The position numbers and the translations under genes were made by a program. A DNA stretch of 64,000 bases from Vibrio sp. 10N.286.49.B1 (GTDB taxonomy: Bacteria; Pseudomonadota; Gammaproteobacteria; Enterobacterales; Vibrionaceae), in assembly GCF_002873335.1 (NCBI RefSeq), contig NZ_MCUW01000020.1, positions 62,001 to 126,000 of the forward strand, read 5' to 3'. The notes under the pieces are model-generated. The model did no database searches and was not told where the DNA came from. It saw nothing but the letters and a program-made list of their open reading frames with translations. Shown here one piece after another: positions 53,227 to 64,000 of this stretch (position 1 is its first letter; each line of letters starts with the position of its first letter).

Positions 53227-54018
53227 TTAAACCACTTGTTTTAACCTAGGTTCGAGCGCCATTGGCATTGCTAGATGATAGCCTTGGTAAAAATCAAACC
53301 CGAGTGTTTTCATTATCTTAAGTTGTTCTTCTGTTTCTACCCCTTCGATAACCGTTTTTGCTCCGCTCGCTTTTGCTAACGCAATGCCTCGCATTAAATT
53401 AACAGTGTCACCATCGATGTAATCTACCAGGAGTTGGCGGTCAAATTTGAGAATGTTAGGTCGAATGGATGCGACTCTTTCGGGGTTCGATTCCTTACAA
53501 CCAAAATCGTCAATCGCAATGAGGAAGCTGGCATCGCTCAAATGTCTGGCAGCAGAGGCCAATGTTTTTGGGCTAAATGACGTCAGCTCAACCAACTCAA
53601 CAACAACACGTTTGCAGTCGATTTGAAGTGCTTTGAGACGTGACATTAATAATGATGAATGTAACCCTTCGGCGGCTAGTCGCTCACTAGAAATCGGTAA
53701 GAAGTTCAGAAATAATAACCTTTCCCGGTAACTAGACATACTGAAATTTCGAATATGAATCACTCGACTTAATCGATCAACATTGAGTTGGTCTGAAAGA
53801 GGAATGTTTTCGTTTTGGAAAAATAAATTTGGCGGGATAGCGTGACCGTGATTATCGAATAAACGGACTAAGGCTTCCAATCCAATGATTCTTCCGGAAG
53901 AACAAAAGATAGGTTGAAAAACACTTTTCATCACGTAGTTTTTATACATGGCGATGTAACAACCGGAGTCGTCAATTTTGATGCATTGAGTGAACTGGTG
54001 TTTGTCTTTGAGCAGCAT
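53227..54018 (-). CDS. Stand-alone EAL-domain c-di-GMP phosphodiesterase
   Basis: The 263-residue protein is a bare EAL domain without GGDEF or sensor. The metal and catalytic residues are all present: E48-A-L-V-R, N105 (LNFLP), E141/E144 (ELVE), D170-D171-F-G, K191 (LKFD), E225 (VIEGVE) and Q245-G-Y. It should hydrolyse c-di-GMP to pGpG. It could therefore turn down the cellulose synthase (PilZ of BcsA), though it is 37 kb away. It stands alone on the minus strand. Confidence 0.93.
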   Translation of the reverse strand: MLLKDKHQFTQCIKIDDSGCYIAMYKNYVMKSVFQPIFCSSGRIIGLEALVRLFDNHGHAIPPNLFFQNENIPLSDQLNVDRLSRVIHIRNFSMSSYRERLLFLNFLPISSERLAAEGLHSSLLMSRLKALQIDCKRVVVELVELTSFSPKTLASAARHLSDASFLIAIDDFGCKESNPERVASIRPNILKFDRQLLVDYIDGDTVNLMRGIALAKASGAKTVIEGVETEEQLKIMKTLGFDFYQGYHLAMPMALEPRLKQVV

Positions 54019-54325
54019 GAGATAACATTTGTATTCGATATAGTTGGATAACTATGTCATGAGTTACAAATATGTCAAATTATCTCTATCAATGTGTTGG
54101 TATATATGCATTGGTATTTGCTATTTTTGTTAGCACTGAGACGTTCACTATGTCATTTTCATTGAATAACTGGTGAGTAGACTCTTGTTTTTTATTGTTT
54201 ATATCGTATTTATTGATGGTCTTTATGGAAGGCGCAACAAAAACTGCTAAATCTATAAAAACAGGTGCTTACGTAAGCTTAAGAGTTTATTTTTGAGATC
54301 TCACCCGTATTTTCGTGATTTATTA
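54019..54325. other. Intergenic region with one palindrome
   Basis: 307 bp without credible gene; it contains the palindrome GCTTACGTAAGC (54267-54278) and AT-rich sequence. A 23-codon ORF from ATG 54227 has no homology or ribosome support that I can see. Confidence 0.5.
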
Positions 54326-55114
54326 TTATCGATCGTCGAAATAATCCTTATTACGGATATATTTGCTCATCAAGTGATAAGAAAAAGGACGAATTAACCA
54401 AGAAATAAGCGAACGTCCAAATCGAACAAAAGACGGCGTGTTCTCATAGATCTTTCCATTATAAAGCCAAAGCATTTTTCCGACATGCCAGTACATTAAT
54501 GGGAAGGGGGGAAGAAACGTGACGACGTCTAAATCACAACATATTCGGTAGGTTTTGTGCGCCAATTTGTAGCGTTGTTTGAATCGCCAACCGCCGATAG
54601 CCGGTTGACCAAATGTGACAATGCGTTTAATAGATTTTGGGTATCGTTGTTCAAGGACATCAGCAATGATACATCCAATGGCACCACCCGATGAATGCCC
54701 AGTTACGGTGATGCGTTTACCATTTTCAATAAGCTCACTTGCAATGGCGATAGTCCTTTCAAACAGAGATAGGCCAAGCACATCAGCCTTATGACTGGGT
54801 TGGCTTTCTTGGTTAAGTATGAAATGAAATCCGGCGTGAATAGAATAGTCTAAGCCAAATAATTGGCATGAGCGCTTCCACAACGCTAAATTCAACAACC
54901 AATCACTAGGGCTATGTGAGCCTTTGATGACAATAATGGCTTCTTCGTGCTCCTTGCTCCACAAAATACGAACCACAGTTTTACCATGACGATTGGTTAT
55001 GGTTCTTTGACCGTTGGGGTCAAACCCATAACGTGTTTGCTTAAACACGCGTGGATAAGCAAGATTACATAACACGGCGTACTTTTCGTATTGGTATCGC
55101 TTCAGGCTTTTCAT
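54326..55114 (-). CDS. Class 3 lipase-like alpha/beta hydrolase
   Basis: The 262-residue protein has the lipase nucleophile elbow G-H-S-S-G (VTGHSSGGAIG) with the class 3 (fungal-type, Lipase_3) surroundings, then IVTFGQPAIGGWRF (acid strand) and a later LDVVTFLPP followed by HVGKMLWLY. A catalytic Ser/Asp/His triad is therefore likely. No signal peptide is seen, so it may be cytosolic or peripheral. Start set at ATG 55114; a TTG 3 nt before is also possible. Confidence 0.85.
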   Translation of the reverse strand: MKSLKRYQYEKYAVLCNLAYPRVFKQTRYGFDPNGQRTITNRHGKTVVRILWSKEHEEAIIVIKGSHSPSDWLLNLALWKRSCQLFGLDYSIHAGFHFILNQESQPSHKADVLGLSLFERTIAIASELIENGKRITVTGHSSGGAIGCIIADVLEQRYPKSIKRIVTFGQPAIGGWRFKQRYKLAHKTYRICCDLDVVTFLPPFPLMYWHVGKMLWLYNGKIYENTPSFVRFGRSLISWLIRPFSYHLMSKYIRNKDYFDDR

Positions 55115-55210
55115 CAAAAAGGCATGCTATTAAGACGGAGATAACGCAAACATACAGATTACTGTGAAAAAGTAGCGTTAAAGTTTCATGACAATCCGTA
55201 AATTCAATGT

Positions 55211-55843
55211 TTAACCTTGGATAATGGCATAGAGCTGTACATATTTTTTTAGGGAATCTCGTTGCAGCGTGCGTTTAATCGGATGAGAGTAGTGAATGTA
55301 ACGAGGGGTCAACCGATTTCGCGCTAATAGATTTTGGCGCAGGTAGTCTGTGCTTTCGGTCAGTCTTACGCCTTGTTGCGCATACAATTCACAATCTTCC
55401 GGGAGTTGGTGCGTCCACCAATGGATAATTTCCCGACTGAAAATGTTCCGGTTTATCCAGTGATCAGCAATTAAAACCAGTAAATCATGCGGTTGGATCG
55501 CGTAACTATATTCGAGTTGCCATTCTTGAATCTTTTCAAAAAGTAAGGCTCTACTCGATGGGCTAGCGTTAACAAAATGGTGAGTGAGTACCCAAACTGT
55601 TCCTTGAGATGACGACACGCGATAATGTTGTGGAGCATCCGATTGACGACGCATCTCTATAGGCGCGAACTCGCAATGTTGTTGTTCGGTACTTTGATTA
55701 CTGACGAGCCTTTTGACAAAGGCAAGCCCTAGATGATGTTCTGTCATCCCTTTATTGTGCACCGCCGGGTAGTGGTGCGCACATAGGTTCAAACAGTCAT
55801 CTTGAAATTGGTTTAAGCTGTGAACAACAACATCCAAAAGCAC
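55211..55843 (-). CDS. Hypothetical protein (210 residues) downstream of a repressor
   Basis: I do not recognise this protein. It is soluble, rich in His, Gln, Leu and Trp, with a number of polar segments (HHFVNASPSSRALLFEKIQEWQLEYSYAI; HPIKRTLQRDSLKKYVQLYAIIQG). It lies on the same strand as the repressor gene at 55911-56555, about 67 nt after it, so they may be a two-gene unit. There are no clear catalytic motifs or membrane helices. Confidence 0.65.
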   Translation of the reverse strand: MLLDVVVHSLNQFQDDCLNLCAHHYPAVHNKGMTEHHLGLAFVKRLVSNQSTEQQHCEFAPIEMRRQSDAPQHYRVSSSQGTVWVLTHHFVNASPSSRALLFEKIQEWQLEYSYAIQPHDLLVLIADHWINRNIFSREIIHWWTHQLPEDCELYAQQGVRLTESTDYLRQNLLARNRLTPRYIHYSHPIKRTLQRDSLKKYVQLYAIIQG

Positions 55844-55910
55844 GGGGTTTTCCTTAACCTATTCTTATTGAGAGCTTCGCGGTATTGAGTGGTAATACTT
55901 TGTCTTTTGA

Positions 55911-56555
55911 TCAGGACCTTCTAGACCAGGTTCCCCATCTGACAACCCCAATGATCTCAATCTCGTTATCTAATACTTGATGAATGGCATTTTTAGTTGT
56001 GTCGTCGCCATACCAAACGTGAATGACAGTGCCAATCTTTACTAAAGTGAAGAAGTCAGGGGTGGGGTTTCCTGGTAATCGAGCGAGCACGATATCGTCA
56101 TTTAACCAGCTCTCACTTTGCTCAACTAAGGCAACACAATCCCATTTATACGATATTGAACCAGTAGCAGGATAGACCACTCCAAAACAATTACTATGTT
56201 CAGGTGGCACTGGAATCGCCCCCATAGACACAACGTTATCACCGAGGAGTAGAGGGGTGACTTGACTACGCTTGTATACTTTAACGGTCGTTGCACCAGC
56301 TTGCACAGCATTTGTTAATGTTTGGGCTTGTGTGTGTTTGTCACCAATACCAAAACATAACCAATGGGCTTGAACCTTAAAATAGTCAGCAATCAGTGTG
56401 AGGTCTTCAATTGAAGGGTAGGTTCGTGTCGCCCCTTTTGTTAGATATCGACCGATGGTGGCTTTTCCTTTACCGACGGCTTCAGCTAGCTCGTGATTGG
56501 TCACTTCGTGTTCTTTGATCAACGAAATGATACGTTCTTGATACCCTACGTCCAT
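55911..56555 (-). CDS. Lambda-repressor-like HTH regulator with C-terminal effector domain
   Basis: The first about 60 residues form a helix-turn-helix (EVTNHELAEAVGKGKATIGRYLT) of the XRE/cI type. After a linker, residues about 95-205 have a beta-rich domain like the S24/LexA C-terminal fold (NCFGVVYPATGSISYKWDCVALVE; FTLVKIGTVIHVWYGDDTT), but I see no clear Ser-Lys self-cleavage pair, so it might sense a ligand. GGAGG AAAC ATG gives a strong start. An operator that matches a cI-type site lies in its own promoter. It may be a former prophage regulator. Confidence 0.8.
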   Translation of the reverse strand: MDVGYQERIISLIKEHEVTNHELAEAVGKGKATIGRYLTKGATRTYPSIEDLTLIADYFKVQAHWLCFGIGDKHTQAQTLTNAVQAGATTVKVYKRSQVTPLLLGDNVVSMGAIPVPPEHSNCFGVVYPATGSISYKWDCVALVEQSESWLNDDIVLARLPGNPTPDFFTLVKIGTVIHVWYGDDTTKNAIHQVLDNEIEIIGVVRWGTWSRRS

Positions 56556-56592
56556 GTTTCCTCCATAAATTTGTGTACAGCATAGTAGTTTA

Positions 56593-56608
56593 GTTTCAAA
56601 AATGAAAC
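56593..56608. promoter_or_regulatory. Palindromic operator in the repressor promoter
   Basis: GTTTCA-AAAA-TGAAAC is a perfect 6+6 inverted repeat. On the minus strand it sits in the spacer of a promoter with TTGTTT, 17-bp spacer and TACTAT, upstream of the repressor start at 56555. This is the usual geometry for autorepression. Confidence 0.7.
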
Positions 56609-56735
56609 AAAGAATCTATACCAATAGTAATTGTGAGAACTGGATAGACTTATTTTGGATTCTGAAAGACCTTAAAAGAATTGCGGTTTAAACTGTAAGT
56701 AATTATTAATACACAACACAAGCGAGATACTGATT

Positions 56736-56969
56736 ATGTTTGAAAAACAACAAAGGGAACAAATTATACGTGACTTACAACACTATTTTTCTGACGAATT
56801 AGAGCATGAACTAGAACAATTTGATGCGGAGTTTTTGCTCGACTTTATAGTAAAGAAAATGGGCCCAGCCTTTTACAATAAGGGATTGGAAGATGCGAAA
56901 CAGGTGTTTGAACGTCGCGTTTTGGATATTACGGACGAGTTATATGAAATAGAAATGCCGGTCGATTAA
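56736..56969 (+). CDS. DUF2164-family protein
   Basis: The 77-residue protein fits DUF2164: acidic helix-rich first half (IIRDLQHYFSDELEHELEQFD) and DAEFLLDFIVKKMGPAFYNKGLEDA in the centre, near the family consensus. It is short, soluble and of unknown function. It starts at ATG 56736 and lies opposite the repressor gene across 180 bp. Confidence 0.85.
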   Translation: MFEKQQREQIIRDLQHYFSDELEHELEQFDAEFLLDFIVKKMGPAFYNKGLEDAKQVFERRVLDITDELYEIEMPVD

Positions 56970-57134
56970 CGAAGTGGCTTACCTAGACAGGGCATAACTC
57001 GTTCAAAAAATTTGAATGACTTCATCAACCTACGGATGTCGTCGAATTGTCAATAAAAGTAAATACTATATATCAATCGTTAAAGAGTCGTTAATATGAC
57101 GAGTGATAATTGGTATCAATAAATGGGATTGGAA

Positions 57135-57677
57135 ATGGCAACAAGCTCGACAAAAAATTACAACGCGTTATCACGTGCACTACATTGGTTATCTGCGTTA
57201 GTGATCATCGGCATGTTTGCGGTAGGCACTTGGATGGTTGACTTAACTTACTACAGTGAGTGGTACAAAACTGCTCCGCATTGGCATAAGTCAATCGGCA
57301 TATTATTGGCCGCTGCTACGGTATTAAGATTTTTCTGGAACAAGATTTCACCTACGCCAAGCGTAGACGGTAGTCCCATAGAAAAGCTTGGTGCTAAGGT
57401 AGGACACTTCCTGATGTACGTTGCATTGTTAGTTATTTTTGTGAGCGGTTATTTGATATCAACCTCTGACGGAAGAGGGATAGAAGTATTTGAATGGTTC
57501 ACAGTACCAGCATTGGGTGAACTATTTCCAAATCAATCGGACATATCAGGTGAGGTTCACTTTTATGCTGCTTGGTTTGTTATTTTGACGGCCGCGGGAC
57601 ATGCGTTGGCCGCACTTAAGCATCACTTTATCAATAAAGATAATACCCTTCGAAAAATGTTAGGAGTTTCGAAATGA
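57135..57677 (+). CDS. Cytochrome b561-type membrane protein
   Basis: The 180-residue protein has four membrane helices with the histidines that bind two b hemes (SRALHWLSALVI, WHKSIGILLA, KVGHFLMYVALL, EVHFYAAWFVILTAAGHALAALKHH). It moves electrons at the inner membrane. I chose ATG 57135 because GGGA lies 6 nt upstream; the earlier ATG 57123 adds four residues. The stop overlaps the YceI ATG by 4 nt. Cytochrome b561-YceI pairs are common and suggest isoprenoid or quinone handling. Confidence 0.92.
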   Translation: MATSSTKNYNALSRALHWLSALVIIGMFAVGTWMVDLTYYSEWYKTAPHWHKSIGILLAAATVLRFFWNKISPTPSVDGSPIEKLGAKVGHFLMYVALLVIFVSGYLISTSDGRGIEVFEWFTVPALGELFPNQSDISGEVHFYAAWFVILTAAGHALAALKHHFINKDNTLRKMLGVSK

Positions 57678-58243
57678 AAAAGACACTAATCGCAACAGGA
57701 ATGGCAGTGGCAATGATGTTACCACTTGGTGCAAACGCGGCTGATTATACGATTGACACTAAAGGTGCCCATGCCTCGGTGAACTTTAAAGTGAGTCACT
57801 TGGGTTATAGCTTTATCCAAGGTCGATTTAATGACTTTTCAGGTCAGTTCAGTTTTGATCCTGCCAATATTGAAGCGTCTTCTGTTGAAGTTAAGATTGA
57901 TACAACCAGTCTTGATTCAAACCATGCAGAACGTGACAAGCACATTCGAAGCTCTGATTTTATTGATGCAAGTAAATTTTCTGAAGCCGTCTTCAAAAGC
58001 ACCAGTGTAGAAGACAAGGGTGAAGGCGTTATGGACATTATGGGCGATTTGACGCTTCATGGTGTGACACAGCCAATCACAATCAACGCTGAATTTATTG
58101 GCCAAGGTCAAGACCCATGGGGTGGTGAACGTGCTGGATTTTACGGTACGACACGCCTAGAGCTTGCTGATTTTAAAATCCCGGTTATGGGCGCATCTAG
58201 CTATGTTGATATGGAACTGCACATCGAAGGTGTGAAGCAATAA
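57674..58243 (+). CDS. YceI-family periplasmic lipid-binding protein
   Basis: The 189-residue protein has a signal peptide (cleaved near GANA-ADYT) and the YceI lipocalin-like fold: HASVNFKVSHLGYSFIQGRF at the N-terminus and GDLTLHGVTQPITINAEF with YGTTRLELADFKIPVMG at the C-terminus. It binds polyisoprenoid lipids or fatty acids. It is coupled to cytochrome b561 by a 4-nt overlap and followed by a terminator. Confidence 0.94.
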   Translation: MKKTLIATGMAVAMMLPLGANAADYTIDTKGAHASVNFKVSHLGYSFIQGRFNDFSGQFSFDPANIEASSVEVKIDTTSLDSNHAERDKHIRSSDFIDASKFSEAVFKSTSVEDKGEGVMDIMGDLTLHGVTQPITINAEFIGQGQDPWGGERAGFYGTTRLELADFKIPVMGASSYVDMELHIEGVKQ

Positions 58244-58308
58244 TTTAATGGTTTTGGTTTCTGTGGGGCGGATTTAATTGCGCGCAGTAGCACAGGATTG
58301 AACAAACC

Positions 58309-58334
58309 AAAGGCGACTATTTCTAGTCGCCTTT
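58309..58334. terminator. Bidirectional terminator
   Basis: The stem AAAGGCGACTA / TAGTCGCCTTT with loop TTTC is perfect, with A/T runs on both sides. It lies between yceI and the converging GH63 gene. Confidence 0.88.
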
Positions 58335-58383
58335 ATACTATTTTTAGTCGTCTTTATAATATATAGCGCTTATACTCTGGCGC

Positions 58384-61185
<2,802 letters not shown>

Positions 61186-61931
61186 CTATTTTTCCTTTGA
61201 TATGGAATTCATATCACTGTTTATTGATCATTATTTGGATTAAAACACTTTTTTGGGGTGCGTTAATGTTACTTATTAAATATGCCTGTTCAATAAAATA
61301 GATCGATATATTTGCTACCTGTTATAAATATTTTATATGTTGCACTTTGTTACTTGACAGTATTTTGGTTTTTGCTTGTCAAAATATTATATATTTCTCT
61401 TGTTTTAAAGAAATACCGAAATATAAAATATGCAAATTCCGAACTATTGGTTTTTTTAGGGGTTTTATATGTAAATTACATTATTTGTCATTAGGATATT
61501 AGGTCGGTGGTTTATTTTTATGTGATTTATAAAATCAATGCTTAGTTTATAAAGTGTGGGTTTGTATGAATGATTAATTAATTTTTAATATTGGTGGTTT
61601 TCTATTTGCATGTTATTTCTTATTGATAGTAATGACAGTTTAACGAGGGGAGCCTTGTTTTACCCATTCTTTGCCTATAAAGAAAGTCGATAATAGGTGC
61701 TTCTATTACGGATATACGATCGTCACCGTTTTTCATCGCTATTGAGCTCACACATTATTGTGTTTAGTCGACTCAGGAAGGTTAAGTAACCGTTAAACGT
61801 CAATTTCCTTTTGGCGTTGTTATGGTTACGTTGTTGCACTCTTCATCTAAACGTAATGTGATATGTCATCTCTAAATAAAATTCAGTGGTTCGGTTTTTA
61901 ACCACTTGAATCAAATGAGTTAAAATTACTA
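61186..61931. other. GH63-tRNA intergenic region
   Basis: About 750 bp without a credible gene. It is AT-rich in 61210-61640 and has a small palindrome GGTTA-AG-TAACC (61780-61791). The 60-residue hydrophobic ORF at 61312 starts with TTG and lies in low-complexity sequence. The GH63 promoter must be in the right part, but no clear elements were identified. Confidence 0.5.
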
Positions 61932-61959
61932 TTGACTCAAAATCAGAATCACGTAAAGT
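61932..61959 (+). promoter_or_regulatory. Promoter of the tRNA-Leu/tRNA-Cys operon
   Basis: TTGACT (61932-61937), 16-bp spacer, TAAAGT (61954-61959), followed by a GC-rich CGCCTCG discriminator, typical of stringently controlled tRNA genes. It lies about 45 nt before the first tRNA. Confidence 0.7.
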
Positions 61960-62004
61960 ACGCCTCGTCCTCACGGCAAATGTGAGGAGATGGTGTTTGC
62001 ATGT

Positions 62005-62091
62005 GCCCTGGTGGTGGAATTGGTAGACACAAGGGATTTAAAATCCCTCGACGTTCGCGTTGTGCCGGTTCAAGTCCGGCCCGGGGCACCA
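62005..62091 (+). tRNA. tRNA-Leu(UAA)
   Basis: An 87-nt cloverleaf has the acceptor GCCCTGG pairing with CCGGGGC (one G-U), discriminator A and encoded CCA (62089-62091). The anticodon stem AGGGA / TCCCT encloses TTTAAAA, so the anticodon is UAA. The long variable arm fits Leu. Confidence 0.97.
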
Positions 62092-62114
62092 TCTTTCAGC
62101 AAACATCTCATAAT

Positions 62115-62188
62115 GGCGCCTTGGCAGAGTGGCTATGCAGCGGATTGCAAATCCGTGGACCTCGGTTCGACTCCGGGAGGCGCCTCCA
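62115..62188 (+). tRNA. tRNA-Cys(GCA)
   Basis: A 74-nt cloverleaf has the acceptor GGCGCCT pairing with AGGCGCC, discriminator U (62185) typical of Cys, and an encoded CCA. The anticodon loop TTGCAAA in the stem GCGGA / TCCGT gives GCA. It follows tRNA-Leu by 23 nt and is probably cotranscribed. Confidence 0.97.
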
Positions 62189-62253
62189 TTAATTCCCTTG
62201 TTGTAAAAAATCCTTCATTGGTTGATTTCTATATCGTGCTAACTTATTTAGTC

Positions 62254-62293
62254 TGTATCTCTGTATCTCTGTATCTCTGTATCTCTGTATCCC
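62254..62293. repeat. Five 8-bp tandem repeats (TGTATCTC)
   Basis: Four exact TGTATCTC units (62254-62285) plus one TGTATCCC (62286-62293) run without interruption. They lie 65 nt after the tRNA-Cys and outside any accepted gene. Copy number may vary between strains. Confidence 0.88.
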
Positions 62294-62617
62294 TTGTTAT
62301 GATTCTGGTTCGATAAGTTAATTATTTGAGATTATTAACTTGTGTACTAAAGTTGACAATACTCTCTAATTGAAGGCTGACCTCTAAGCCCTTGTTTCTC
62401 ATCCCTGGTTTCTACGCCTTTGAATTTTTGCAACAATAATGTGCGATTGCTCTCATAACTGTCCATTTATAACGCGTTGTTTTGTGAGGGTGAGCCAGTG
62501 TATGTGAAATTTTTTTTGATACATAAAGTTTACACACTTACGTCTCATTATGTGCGCGTCACTATTATTTAACATGTTCTTAGTAATTCATATTCAAATA
62601 ATAAGTAGGTTTGCTAA
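62294..62617. other. Upstream region of the pullulanase gene
   Basis: 324 bp without a gene. On the minus strand, GGGATGAGA (62398-62406) resembles a MalT box, which would suit a maltodextrin-inducible pullulanase; a second, weaker GAGGGTGAG is at 62486-62494 on the plus strand. Neither is near-perfect, so MalT control is only a suggestion. Confidence 0.4.
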
Positions 62618-64000
62618 GTGGACAATAACAAATTTAAATTATCAGTAATCGCGAAAACACTCATCCCTCTACTCTCTGTCGCCGTTATTGCGGGTTGTAA
62701 TGACAGCAATGATAATTCTGGTGGTGGTTCAGGTGGTAATACGGGCGGAAATATCGAAGGTCTGTATGAAGCTGGTCAAAATGAAGTGGTGGTTTATTAT
62801 AAACAAGACGTAGCCGCAACGTCTGGCTCTGCTTATGACGGGTGGGGTTTACATCTGTGGAACGGTGAAGGGTGTACCAGCACCGATCTCGAAGCAATGG
62901 GCCTTGCAGATGGTGGAACGTCTTGGGATGCACCTAAGGAAGCGGATGGTGTGAGTGATACCTACGGCGCTTACTATGTATTGAATGTAAACCCAGACGC
63001 ATCTGACCCACATAATTGCATGAACTTTATCTTGCATAAAGGAGATGAGAAAGCATTCGGGAGCTCGAATTCAAAATTACTTTTGAATAATCTCGATGAC
63101 AGTAAAGGGCTATTTGGTTTCCACGGCAGTAGTGAGTTGTACTACAAGCCTATTGCAGAACGCCCAGTTGTCATTGATGGACAAAAAGCGCACTGGTTAG
63201 AGGCTGACACAATCGCTTGGGAAGCCGCGGCTAATGCCAACAAAATCAGTTTGTTTTATAGCAAAAGTGGTTCGATTACCATGGATGATGATAAAAACAT
63301 CGTTGGTGGTGACTCGGTCGATATGAACGTTGAAGGCGATTTGTCAGAAGAACTTAAGCTGCGGTTCAGACATTTAAGCGGCTTAAAGTCAGCTTCACTG
63401 GATGTGAGTGATGAATTATTGCGGGATATTTTAAAATCTCAGATTGTCGTTGTCGCCTACAACGGTGAAGATGAAGTAATGGCTGCAACAGAAGTTCAAA
63501 AGCCAGGTGTTCTAGACGCTGTCTTCGTGGATAAAAGTACAGGTAATGCAATCGATGAGACGCTAGGAGCGTTAGTCTCCGGCAGTGATGCGACTTTTAA
63601 AGTTTGGGCACCAACGGCGCAATCCGTATCTTTAGAAATTTATGATGCCGACAAAAAACTAGAACAAACGGTTAGCATGACTGAAAACGCTGACAATGGC
63701 GTATGGTCATCTGATGTCGTAAGTGGTGTGGTGACTAAATTCTATCGCTATAATGTGAAAGTTTACCATCCTACTACCCAAGTTGTTGAAGAGCGACTAG
63801 TGACTGACCCATATTCTGTCAGCCTTTCTGTCAATTCTCGTTATTCTCAAGTTATCGATTTAAACGATCCAAGCCTGATGCCTGAGGGGTGGGGGAGTGA
63901 TGCGCATGATCGCCCTGAAGTTAAAAACGACGAAGATCACGTCTTGTATGAATCACATATTCGTGACTTCAGCTTTAGCGACACAATGGGCACCACTGCC
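62618..64000 (+). CDS. Pullulanase-type lipoprotein, N-terminal part (cut by window edge)
   Basis: 461 codons are open to the right edge. The protein has a signal peptide with lipobox (VAVIAGC, about C27) and a Gly-rich linker. A CBM41-like starch-binding domain follows (EVVVYYKQDVAAT ... GWGLHLWNGEGC), then a CBM48 module (SGSDATFKVWAPTAQSVSLEIYD), and the first strand of the GH13 barrel (VLYESHIRDFSFSD). This order is that of PulA-type pullulanases that cut alpha-1,6 branches of starch and glycogen. The start is a GTG with AGG 9-10 nt upstream. It diverges from the GH63 glucosidase gene. Confidence 0.9.
   Translation, partial: MDNNKFKLSVIAKTLIPLLSVAVIAGCNDSNDNSGGGSGGNTGGNIEGLYEAGQNEVVVYYKQDVAATSGSAYDGWGLHLWNGEGCTSTDLEAMGLADGGTSWDAPKEADGVSDTYGAYYVLNVNPDASDPHNCMNFILHKGDEKAFGSSNSKLLLNNLDDSKGLFGFHGSSELYYKPIAERPVVIDGQKAHWLEADTIAWEAAANANKISLFYSKSGSITMDDDKNIVGGDSVDMNVEGDLSEELKLRFRHLSGLKSASLDVSDELLRDILKSQIVVVAYNGEDEVMAATEVQKPGVLDAVFVDKSTGNAIDETLGALVSGSDATFKVWAPTAQSVSLEIYDADKKLEQTVSMTENADNGVWSSDVVSGVVTKFYRYNVKVYHPTTQVVEERLVTDPYSVSLSVNSRYSQVIDLNDPSLMPEGWGSDAHDRPEVKNDEDHVLYESHIRDFSFSDTMGTTA

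Noticed and set aside
61312..61494. 60-codon hydrophobic plus-strand frame
   Set aside because: It starts with TTG in AT-rich, low-complexity sequence and resembles chance hydrophobic translation; no ribosome site is present.
61990..62316. 108-codon frame across the tRNA genes and the 8-bp repeat
   Set aside because: It is produced by translating the two tRNAs and the repeat; tRNA structure explains the sequence better.
62398..62406. A MalT box for the pullulanase gene
   Set aside because: Only a partial match to the consensus and no second box at a typical spacing; noted but not claimed.

Overview
The window reads as a roughly 44-45% GC chromosome segment from a marine gammaproteobacterium, most likely a member of the Vibrionaceae. 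This rests on the protein sequences (GuaC, PepT, SbcCD, Nnr, YceI/cytochrome b561, an RND pump, several short Vibrio-type lipoproteins), on CCA-encoding tRNA-Leu/tRNA-Cys genes, and on many short intergenic regions with clear hairpin terminators. The gene mix (guaC, pepT, sbcCD, glucan-degrading lipoproteins) would suit a secondary Vibrio chromosome, but that is inference.

Layout. 1-2.9 kb: a formylglycine-generating-enzyme-like lipoprotein (cut by the left edge), an anaerobic sulfatase-maturase-like radical SAM enzyme and a HEAT/TPR protein. 2.9-16.6 kb: a complete phosphoethanolamine-cellulose locus, with bcsEFG on the minus strand and bcsR-Q-A-B-Z-C on the plus strand, diverging from an 86-bp promoter region. 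16.7-22.2 kb: a lipoprotein 5'-nucleotidase-like enzyme with a LamG-like tail, small unknown genes, and an Alx/TerC gene behind a probable yybP-ykoY manganese riboswitch. 22.3-36 kb: pepT, an MscS channel, an RND efflux pair, a two-component system, sbcDC and yqfB. 36-43.2 kb: an ADP-ribosylglycohydrolase-like protein, an OmpA-family porin, a DUF6279 lipoprotein, Nnr and guaC. 43.2-44 kb: a decayed IS3-family insertion. 44-58.3 kb: many small transcription units (NAD-binding protein, cupin, LysE exporter, VOC, Nudix, K+ channel, NYN/YgbA, AzlCD, EAL, lipase, a lambda-like repressor, cytochrome b561-YceI). 58.4-64 kb: a GH63 glucosidase lipoprotein and a pullulanase lipoprotein that diverge around a tRNA-Leu/tRNA-Cys unit.

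How the genes work together. BcsA/B make and export cellulose under c-di-GMP control (PilZ in BcsA, probable c-di-GMP site in BcsE), BcsZ and BcsC process and export it, and BcsG with BcsF adds phosphoethanolamine. The EAL protein at 53-54 kb has a complete catalytic set and could lower c-di-GMP. The GH63 enzyme and pullulanase probably act together on external alpha-glucans. Several regulatory sites are readable directly: the riboswitch leader, a NemR-like operator at 43925, an apparent autoregulatory operator inside the promoter of the repressor at 56.6 kb, and a promoter placed right against a terminator upstream of guaC.

I found no gene cluster that I can defend as a wholly new system. 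The best leads are the guaC leader, the repressor/unknown-protein pair at 55.2-56.6 kb, the lysine-less BcsQ P-loop, and the 30-residue basic peptide gene at 19977.
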